Below are positions 5,557-11,106 of a DNA stretch of 11,106 bases, in pieces. The notes under the pieces are model-generated. The model did no database searches. It was not told the DNA's origin and was given only the letters and a program-made list of their open reading frames with translations. Within the stretch, counting starts at the first letter, position 1; the number at the start of each line of letters is the position of its first letter. The translations under genes were made by a program, and so were the position numbers. The DNA comes from Bacteroidota bacterium. GTDB lineage: Bacteria > Bacteroidota > Bacteroidia > Chitinophagales > Chitinophagaceae. The stretch is from the NCBI GenBank assembly GCA_023429985.1, contig JAEZCV010000068.1:1-11106 (forward strand), given 5' to 3'.

Positions 5557-6679
5557 TATTCATTTTACGAAGAAGATCGGCTTCCACTGATGGGGGAAAT
5601 TTGTTTTTAAACAACGCGTAAGATCGTTTTCCCATCATTTCCCATTTTTCTTTTTCCTGCCACGCGTTCTCCAATTGTTTTTCAATTGCACCGGCAAATG
5701 CATTTTCGCATATCCATCCGTTCCCATTAAGCCATTGAGGCATATCGCCTATATTACTAATTAAAACCGGCCTTGCCATAGACAGGGCTTCCACAACTGC
5801 AATCGGCATGGCATCCATGTGCGTTGCCTGCAGAACCACATGTGCATGCAGCAGTACCTGTTCAACATCATCAGTATGGCCTTTTAAAAAAACCTTATCC
5901 TGCAGTTGGTTTTTTAAAATCAATTCCTCCAGCATTTCTTTATCTCTGCCTTCTCCATACAAATGAAGTTCCCAGTTTCTTTCTTTCCATTTTGCCGATG
6001 AAAAAGCTATAATAAGCTGGTCCTGCGCTTTTCTCCAGCTTTCTAATGCAGCCAGCATAATAAAAATATAATTGCCATTTACAGGTCCTGGATAAGGCGC
6101 CGGCCCAAAAGGCATATCAAAAGAAATGGGGTTAAACAGTATTGAACTATTTGGTATCTGAATATTTAGATTTTTTTCAAGCATGTTTACAATCTTCCCC
6201 GATGCGAAAAGATTAGATCGGGCATTCATTAACCAGTTTTTCAGCCTTTTATTTTTTGATGAAGAAAAATGTTGCGATTCATTATAGTTGTGAAATAAAA
6301 GGCTGTAGCTTTTAATTTGTGATGAAGATTTATAGAGGCGGATGTTTGTAATTTCAAATCCACCCTGGTTAAAAATTACATGGTCGAAATGGGCATAAGG
6401 AAGGTTTTTTAGAAATCTCCCTGCTGCTATTTTTGAAAATTTATATTGAAGTTTTTCAACAATACCTTGTTTTTTTCTTCCTTTATTAGGTATCCATAAT
6501 ATTTTAATCCCTGCATTTTTTAATATGTAAGCCTTATCTTCTTTTTCCTTCCAGTGAAACAAGACGCAGGACACCTGGCAGCCTTTTTTTGCCGCAAACA
6601 ATGCCGCTCGAAACCACAGCTCTTCGCTGCCGCCCCATGCAGCGCCGTTCATCAGCGAAATAAAAAGAAGTGATGGCAT
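5546..6679 (-). CDS. Glycosyltransferase family 4 (GT-B fold)
   Basis: This 377-residue protein is a retaining GT-B glycosyltransferase of the GT4/Glycos_transf_1 type. The N-terminal acceptor half starts MPSLLFISLMNGAAWGGSEE, with the family's Gly-rich GGSE loop at 16-19. The C-terminal nucleotide-sugar half contains ELHLYGEGRD (237-246), VFLKGHTDDVEQVL and the EX7E-like motif DAMPIAVVEA (Asp289, Glu297), in which the first acidic residue is Asp instead of the usual Glu. No signal peptide is seen, so it should act at the cytoplasmic face on a lipid-linked or LPS-core acceptor. Its ATG overlaps the preceding methyltransferase stop by one base (TAATG), a sign of translational coupling. The donor sugar cannot be inferred. 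Confidence 0.9.
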   Translation of the reverse strand: MPSLLFISLMNGAAWGGSEELWFRAALFAAKKGCQVSCVLFHWKEKEDKAYILKNAGIKILWIPNKGRKKQGIVEKLQYKFSKIAAGRFLKNLPYAHFDHVIFNQGGFEITNIRLYKSSSQIKSYSLLFHNYNESQHFSSSKNKRLKNWLMNARSNLFASGKIVNMLEKNLNIQIPNSSILFNPISFDMPFGPAPYPGPVNGNYIFIMLAALESWRKAQDQLIIAFSSAKWKERNWELHLYGEGRDKEMLEELILKNQLQDKVFLKGHTDDVEQVLLHAHVVLQATHMDAMPIAVVEALSMARPVLISNIGDMPQWLNGNGWICENAFAGAIEKQLENAWQEKEKWEMMGKRSYALFKNKFPPSVEADLLRKMNITL

Positions 6680-7395
6680 TACAAAGGCTTATGTGCAACT
6701 ACAATATAGTTGAGGGTAAATATTTCGTCGCGGAACTTTTTATCTAACCAAATAGCAAAATGATTACGTAGTTGGGTAAGTCGCAGTTCCATGAAAAGAA
6801 TTTTTTTCAGCTTGTTGCCTAAACTTTTTCTTTTTTGAAATGAATGATACATCATGTTATTACGTAGCTGGTAAACTGCAGCCCATTTGCCTCCATTGGC
6901 TTTAATATAATTTATATTGAAACCATGCCGGCTGAATAATTCTTTCAGTCCATGTTTGGTATACCTGAAAAAATCATAAGGTTCTTCGTGCAGTTCCCAT
7001 GCAAATGGAACAGTCAAAATAATTTTACCGCCGGGCTTTAAAACACGGTAAACTTCCTGCATCATTTTATCATGTTCAAAAACATGTTCTAAAACCTGTG
7101 TGGCTAAAACTGTATCAAAAATGCCATCTTCAAATTTTAATTCTGTTACAGGACAAATTACATCTACACGGTTCTTATCACTTTGAATAATATCGCAACC
7201 TACGTGAGAAGAGGATTTGGTAGTGTATATAGATTCATAAGGCTTGTTTCCACAACCCAGGTCGAGCAGGTGGCCGGAGGCATGTTCGCTTATAGCTTCC
7301 CGGATGTCCTGCAGCAAAAAATAATAATGTATATAATGAGGATGTTTACTTTTTACATCGGGCTTGTCGAGCCTTCCGAGGTTTTCCTGGCGCAT
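6679..7395 (-). CDS. Class I SAM-dependent methyltransferase (Methyltransf_11 type)
   Basis: This 238-residue protein is a Rossmann-fold methyltransferase. Motif I is LLDLGCGNKPY (43-53), and the acidic residue after strand 2 lies in VGCDIIQSD. Motif VLEHVFEHD (101-109) and post-motif LKPGGKIILTVPF (119-131) follow. The next segment, ELHEEPYDFFRYT, is typical of a group found in sugar and LPS gene clusters. I chose ATG 7395; the open frame reaches TTG 7413, but the six extra residues add no domain and overlap a TTACTTTG promoter-like sequence (7411-7418, minus strand). It lies 48 bases downstream of MeaB and is coupled to the GT4 gene by a TAATG junction. The likely role is methylating a glycan or a sugar intermediate. 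Confidence 0.86.
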   Translation of the reverse strand: MRQENLGRLDKPDVKSKHPHYIHYYFLLQDIREAISEHASGHLLDLGCGNKPYESIYTTKSSSHVGCDIIQSDKNRVDVICPVTELKFEDGIFDTVLATQVLEHVFEHDKMMQEVYRVLKPGGKIILTVPFAWELHEEPYDFFRYTKHGLKELFSRHGFNINYIKANGGKWAAVYQLRNNMMYHSFQKRKSLGNKLKKILFMELRLTQLRNHFAIWLDKKFRDEIFTLNYIVVAHKPL

Positions 7396-7443
7396 GAGCG
7401 TAATTTCAGGCAAAGTAAAAAGAAATTACAAGGAAATTTTTAT

Positions 7444-8349
7444 CTAAGAAGATTTCTCATGAATGCTTTCAATGAAAGAATACAGATTAAAATTTTCAGT
7501 ATGCTTTATTTTATCCGCGATCATAGATCTGGAAATTCCCTTCATCTTTCTCTCGCGTAAAAGAAAATAAGCTTTTTCTGCCAGTAAATATTTTCTTCTT
7601 TCATTAGTGAGATTCATTTCCCGGTGTTTTTCAATTGCCGCTACCAGTTCTTCAACTCCGGATCGCTGGCTGGCTATTGTTTTAAGAACAGGTATCTCAG
7701 CTTTTTTTAGAAGGAATGCCGGAGCCAGCATTTGTTTCAAATTTTTTACAAATACATCCGCATCGGGCCTGTCGCTTTTATTTACAACAAATATATCTGC
7801 CACTTCCATCAATCCCGATTTCATGGTCTGCACTTCATCTCCTGCCTCCGGAACCAATACTACAACGGTTGTATCTGCCAGGCCTGCAATTTCAATTTCG
7901 CTTTGTCCAACACCTACTGTTTCCACAATTATATAATCAAAACCTGCAACCTTTACCAGGTCGGTAATTTCAATGATCTTAGGGCTCAATCCTCCCATTG
8001 ATCCCCGTGTAGCAAGCGAGCGAATAAAAACGTTTGGATTGGTATACCATTCACTCATTCGAATACGATCGCCCAGTACGGCTCCTAAATTAAATGGTGA
8101 TGAAGGATCTACACAAAGCACAGCGGTTTTTTTCCCTCTGCTAATTAGTGCTCCAATAATGGCATCAACCAGGGTGCTTTTACCTGCGCCTGGCGGGCCG
8201 GTGATGCCAATGATGCCGGCTTTTGCATCAACAGGCAGTGATTTCATGAATGCTTCATACCCGGGATGTTCATTCTCCACCAGGCTGATTGACCTGGCAA
8301 GTGACCTGACATCACCATCTATTATATCTTTAAGCAATTCCTGCCACAT
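7444..8349 (-). CDS. meaB: MeaB/ArgK family GTPase (methylmalonyl-CoA mutase-associated)
   Basis: This 301-residue protein is a G3E-type P-loop GTPase of the MeaB family. MeaB gates adenosylcobalamin loading and protects methylmalonyl-CoA mutase from inactivation in the cytoplasm. Visible motifs are Walker A GPPGAGKST (51-59), the MeaB signature DPSSPFNLGAVLGDRIRM (81-98) with switch Asp, SLATRGSMGGLS, the Walker B/switch II region ETVGVGQSE (143-151), and the guanine-specificity motif NKSD (190-193). It is about 30 residues shorter than the well-known 330-residue members. The ATG at 8347-8349 is preceded directly by an in-frame TTG; I use the ATG. No mutase or B12 gene is in the window. It is the first gene of the unit with the methyltransferase and GT4, and is divergent from the polymerase/ligase gene. 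Confidence 0.93.
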   Translation of the reverse strand: MWQELLKDIIDGDVRSLARSISLVENEHPGYEAFMKSLPVDAKAGIIGITGPPGAGKSTLVDAIIGALISRGKKTAVLCVDPSSPFNLGAVLGDRIRMSEWYTNPNVFIRSLATRGSMGGLSPKIIEITDLVKVAGFDYIIVETVGVGQSEIEIAGLADTTVVVLVPEAGDEVQTMKSGLMEVADIFVVNKSDRPDADVFVKNLKQMLAPAFLLKKAEIPVLKTIASQRSGVEELVAAIEKHREMNLTNERRKYLLAEKAYFLLRERKMKGISRSMIADKIKHTENFNLYSFIESIHEKSS

Positions 8350-8375
8350 CAATTATTATTGTTATTTCGCATCAA

Positions 8376-9623
8376 ATGAGTTCTGTTCTAAACAAAAATA
8401 TGGTGAATCAAACAGAAGGCTATAAAAGAAATCAGCTGATAGCATTATCTATAGTGCTGATGCTGGCCTGCCTGTTTATTTCACGGGCAGCTCTATCATT
8501 AAGCATGATTGCCTTTTTGGTGCTGACAATTGTTCATAATAAGATCTTATCTCAGTTAAAAGCGTTTATAAATAACAGGTTCCTGGTTTCTGTTGCCATT
8601 TTATTTTTTATTCCACTTATTAGTTATTTCTGGAGCAGCAATAAAGTGGAATGGGCCGATATTGCACGTATTAAGTTCCCACTCCTTTTTTTCCCTGTTG
8701 CATTTGCTGGCAGCTGGCAATTAAAACAAAAGGATTGGCAAAGGATTGGTTTTGCATTTGTTTTTATAATGTTTCTTGCAACATGCTGGAGCTTCTATCA
8801 GTATTTTTCCGAGTATGATGCCTTAAACGAAGCCTACCTGCGATCTAAAACAATTCGCACACCATTAGAAGATGATCATGTTCGCTTCAGCTGGATGGTA
8901 ACTTGTGCAGTTTTGTGTTGCGTTTTGTTGATACGCCTGAAAGCTGGCATGAAAGCCCTGTTGATCTTCCTGGCCTCATTCTTTGTTATTTACCTTCATG
9001 TGCTTTCTGCACGCATGGGACTTCTGTCCTTTTATATCCTCTTGTTTGTGTTTGGCGGATGGTTATTGATTGAGAAGAGAAATAAAAAATTATCATTTGG
9101 ATTGTTAGCCGCACTGGTTATTATGCCACTTGCAGCATGGTTCCTGGCGCCCACCTTTCGCCATCGCATACAATATTTTCTTTATGATATTTCCATGGTA
9201 AAAAACCAGCAATATGTTTCAGGTTCCAATGACGGTACACGTATTCAATCGCTGCAGGCCGGCTGGGATGTGCTGCGTAATAATCCATTAGGTGTTGGTG
9301 CGGGCGATCTGAAATCAACGATCTTTCAATGGTATGAAATGAATGTGCCTGTTATGAAAGAAGGAGAAAAATTTCTTCCCCTTTCCGAACTGCTTGTTTA
9401 TGGAGGATTTGCCGGCTGGCCTGCAGTACTGATACTTACTGTAGTACTGTTATTGCCTTTATTTATGAAGATAAGGTACAGGGTTTTCTGGATAGGATTG
9501 AATATCATCATTGCTTTTAGTTTTGTTTTTGATATAACCATAGAGGCGCAATTCGGAGTTTTTATATATTTAATAATGGCTTTGTGGTGGTGGAAATGGT
9601 TTAGTTTTAAAACCAATGAATAA
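8376..9623 (+). CDS. O-antigen ligase/polymerase family membrane protein (Wzy_C)
   Basis: This 415-residue integral membrane protein has around ten or more hydrophobic helices, consistent with the WaaL/Wzy superfamily that ligates or polymerises lipid-linked glycans at the periplasmic face. A helix-flanked SARMGLL segment (211-217) and the long periplasmic loop SNDGTRIQSLQAGWDVLRNNPLGVGAGDLK (283-312) are typical of the Wzy_C domain. Upstream, DDHVRFSWM (166-174) is another recurrent element. The usual PHNxFL histidine segment after the loop reads KFLPLSELLVYGG here and lacks the His. The ATG at 8376 gives a short polar N-terminus; ATG 8400 is an alternative. Its last eight bases overlap the GT2 gene. 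Ligase versus polymerase cannot be decided from the sequence. Confidence 0.85.
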   Translation: MSSVLNKNMVNQTEGYKRNQLIALSIVLMLACLFISRAALSLSMIAFLVLTIVHNKILSQLKAFINNRFLVSVAILFFIPLISYFWSSNKVEWADIARIKFPLLFFPVAFAGSWQLKQKDWQRIGFAFVFIMFLATCWSFYQYFSEYDALNEAYLRSKTIRTPLEDDHVRFSWMVTCAVLCCVLLIRLKAGMKALLIFLASFFVIYLHVLSARMGLLSFYILLFVFGGWLLIEKRNKKLSFGLLAALVIMPLAAWFLAPTFRHRIQYFLYDISMVKNQQYVSGSNDGTRIQSLQAGWDVLRNNPLGVGAGDLKSTIFQWYEMNVPVMKEGEKFLPLSELLVYGGFAGWPAVLILTVVLLLPLFMKIRYRVFWIGLNIIIAFSFVFDITIEAQFGVFIYLIMALWWWKWFSFKTNE

Positions 9624-10383
9624 AAATTTATCCATTGTTGTAGTATGCAGGAATGAAAATGGCGTGATCGACCGCCTGCTTGAAAATGTTGCTGAAGTAA
9701 GCAACGATATTATTGTATATGACAATGGAAGTACTGATGGTACGCAGGATATCGTCAGAAAATTTAACGCACAACTACATGAAGGTGGATGGTTTGGTTT
9801 TGGCCCCACAAAGAAAAAAGCAGTTTCGCTTGCAACTAACAATTGGATTTTGTTTATGGATGCCGATGAAGCACTGGATGATGAATTAAAATCCTCAATT
9901 GATGCCCTTGACCTTTCAGATGAAATGGTGGTGTACGATATCAATTTTAAAAATCATATTGGCAAACGCCATGTACAATTTGGCGAATGGGGAGGAGATC
10001 ATCATATCAGGATCTTCAATAGAAACAAAGTTAATTGGGATGATGCGCAGGTGCATGAGGAACTGGTGTTACCTAAAGGAATTAAAGTTAAAAAATTGAA
10101 AGGTTTTCTGCTTCATTATACCATGAAGGATACCGTGGAGTACAGCCAGAAAATGGTTAAGTATGCTTTGCTGAATGCAGAAAAGTATTTTAAAAAGGGC
10201 AAGAGATCTTCATGGCTGAAAAGAAACTTCTCCCCAACCTTCAGTTTCATAAAATATTATATTTTTCATTTAGGGTTTTTAGATGGGTGGGAAGGTTACC
10301 TCACCGCGCGCATGACAGCCTTTTATACATTTTTAAAATATGCAAGGTTGCACGAATTGCAACGCAGCAACAGAGAAAAATAA
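9616..10383 (+). CDS. GT2 glycosyltransferase, WaaE/KdtX-like
   Basis: This 255-residue protein is a GT-A family 2 glycosyltransferase. It has the nucleotide-binding start LSIVVVCRNENGVIDRLLENV, the loop YDNGSTDGTQDI (35-46), the WFGFGPTKKKA segment (59-69) and the metal-binding DXD-type motif MDADEAL (81-87). VHEEL (146-150) follows as the probable catalytic-base region. The C-terminal helix FLDGWEGYLTARMTAFYTFLKYARL is characteristic of the WaaE/KdtX-like subfamily, whose known members add glucose or a related sugar to the LPS inner core. It overlaps the polymerase/ligase gene by eight bases (ATGAATAA), implying translational coupling. Donor and acceptor here are unknown. Confidence 0.9.
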   Translation: MNKNLSIVVVCRNENGVIDRLLENVAEVSNDIIVYDNGSTDGTQDIVRKFNAQLHEGGWFGFGPTKKKAVSLATNNWILFMDADEALDDELKSSIDALDLSDEMVVYDINFKNHIGKRHVQFGEWGGDHHIRIFNRNKVNWDDAQVHEELVLPKGIKVKKLKGFLLHYTMKDTVEYSQKMVKYALLNAEKYFKKGKRSSWLKRNFSPTFSFIKYYIFHLGFLDGWEGYLTARMTAFYTFLKYARLHELQRSNREK

Positions 10384-10437
10384 TCATTTTTACAGCTGAT
10401 TTTATTGCTAATTGCATCAAATTTGCGGTTAAGTATT

Positions 10438-11079
10438 ATGATCAATTTTGTTCCAATATTTCCATTAGGCATTGTAGTTTACCCGGGAGAAAGCCTCAAC
10501 CTTCACATTTTCGAACCCAGGTATAAACAAATGATCCACCAGTGCTTCGAAGAAAAAAAACCTTTTGGCATACCAGCCGTAATTAATAATGAAATGCAGG
10601 ATTATGGTACGCTGGTAAACATAAAGGAAATATCCCAGGTACATGATAACGGTGAAATGGATATTAAAACCGAAGGGGAAAAGGTTTTCCGGGTGCTGGA
10701 AGTAATTAAGGAAATTCCCGAAAAATTATACAGCGGTGCTATTGTAAATTATCCTGCCAATACCCGCAGTGGGAATGCCGATGTAATGATCAAGGTAATC
10801 AATAGCATAAAAGAATTGTATAAGCTGCTGAAAGTAGATAAGGAATTTTCAAAGCATGATGGGCAACTGAATACCTACGACGTGGCTCACCATGTAGGGA
10901 TGTCGTTACAGGAAGAATATGAGTTATTAGGATTGATGCATGAAAGACAAAGGCAGGAATATTTGCGCAGGCATCTTGCACGCGTTATTCCCTTGGTGGC
11001 TGAAATGGAAAGTCTTAAAGAAAAAGTAAAACTCAACGGACATTTTAAGAACCTGGAAAGTTTTGATTTTAAGTTTTAG
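10438..11079 (+). CDS. Lon N-terminal (LON substrate-binding) domain protein
   Basis: This 213-residue protein is a stand-alone LON substrate-binding domain without the AAA+ or protease modules of Lon. The start MINFVPIFPLGIVVYPGESL and then HIFEPRYKQMI are the classic PUA-like Lon-N signature. A beta-rich region follows (GTLVNIKEISQVHDNGEMDIKTEGEKVFRVLEV), then a helical C-terminus ending in MHERQRQEYLRRHLARVIP. I chose ATG 10438; the frame opens further to TTG 10405, but those 11 codons fall in A/T-rich spacer and interrupt the usual start. A CAAATTTG element (10418-10425), one mismatch from TAnnTTTG, ends 12 bases before the ATG. Such proteins are often called peptidase S16-like; the biological role is not established. 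A heptamer repeat starts one base after its stop. Confidence 0.9.
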   Translation: MINFVPIFPLGIVVYPGESLNLHIFEPRYKQMIHQCFEEKKPFGIPAVINNEMQDYGTLVNIKEISQVHDNGEMDIKTEGEKVFRVLEVIKEIPEKLYSGAIVNYPANTRSGNADVMIKVINSIKELYKLLKVDKEFSKHDGQLNTYDVAHHVGMSLQEEYELLGLMHERQRQEYLRRHLARVIPLVAEMESLKEKVKLNGHFKNLESFDFKF

Positions 11080-11080
11080 C

Positions 11081-11106
11081 TGGTGAGTGGTGAGTGGTGA
11101 GTGGTG
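11081..11106 (+). repeat. Heptamer tandem repeat (TGGTGAG), at least 3.7 units, running off the window
   Basis: Three perfect TGGTGAG units (11081-11101) plus TGGTG to the right edge. It starts one base after the stop of the Lon-N gene. It is the same family as the repeat at 5211-5231. True length is unknown because the window ends. Confidence 0.85.

Noticed and set aside
7183..7560. Plus-strand open frame across the methyltransferase start and the meaB end
   Set aside because: It spans two real minus-strand genes and shows no domain; it is a frame shadow.
7607..8425. Several long plus-strand open frames antisense to meaB (for example 7607-7936 and 7973-8425)
   Set aside because: They lie opposite a clear MeaB gene with all GTPase motifs, their translations are Pro/Ser/Leu-rich without any domain, and they are explained by codon bias of the opposite strand.
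10405..10437. TTG start extending the Lon-N protein by 11 residues
   Set aside because: The family begins close to FPLGIVVYPG, and a promoter-like CAAATTTG lies inside the extension; ATG 10438 fits better.
11081..11106. CRISPR array
   Set aside because: The repeat is a 7-base tandem unit without spacers and no cas gene is present.

Overview
The window looks like an ordinary chromosomal stretch of a member of the Bacteroidota, most likely a Chitinophagaceae-like genus (family-level placement is inference). The signs are AT-leaning coding sequence, starts without clear Shine-Dalgarno sites, TAnnTTTG-type -7 elements lying a few bases before some ATG codons, and the protein families present (M3 oligoendopeptidase, SCO1/SenC, a Fur protein with several CxxC pairs, a 73-residue CSIC membrane protein, FkbM methyltransferase, a WaaE/KdtX-type glycosyltransferase).

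Layout. Bases 2-631 hold the C-terminal part of an M3 peptidase, cut by the left edge. It meets, stop to stop with no spacer, a minus-strand pair: SCO1/SenC followed by a Fur-family regulator, joined by a 4-base ATGA overlap. A secreted NTF2-like (DUF4440) protein runs the other way from the shared upstream region. Bases 2238-4083 form a minus-strand unit: membrane-anchored GH25 lysozyme, an 81-residue two-helix membrane protein, and an FkbM methyltransferase. Divergent from it is a radical SAM/SPASM protein (4180-5208). After a repeat-bearing gap comes a 73-residue exported CSIC protein with its own promoter-like element.

The right half is a cell-surface glycan locus. A minus-strand unit reads MeaB GTPase, class I methyltransferase, GT4 glycosyltransferase (5546-8349). 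A plus-strand pair, Wzy/WaaL-type O-antigen polymerase/ligase and WaaE/KdtX-type GT2 (8376-10383), overlaps by 8 bases. A Lon-N substrate-binding-domain protein (10438-11079) closes the window.

The likely joint function of the glycosyltransferases, the polymerase/ligase, the methyltransferases and perhaps the SPASM protein is building and modifying surface polysaccharide or LPS. Fur-SCO1 and the CSIC protein point to copper/respiratory-oxidase biogenesis, and MeaB to B12-dependent methylmalonyl-CoA mutase. I see no convincing undescribed defence or mobile system, no RNA gene, no CRISPR array and no insertion sequence. The most unusual non-coding signal is a heptamer tandem repeat (TRGTGAG) that begins one or two bases after two different stop codons about 5.9 kb apart. 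No gene-free stretch exceeds 300 bases; the longest gaps (5209-5334 and 1675-1802) are annotated below.
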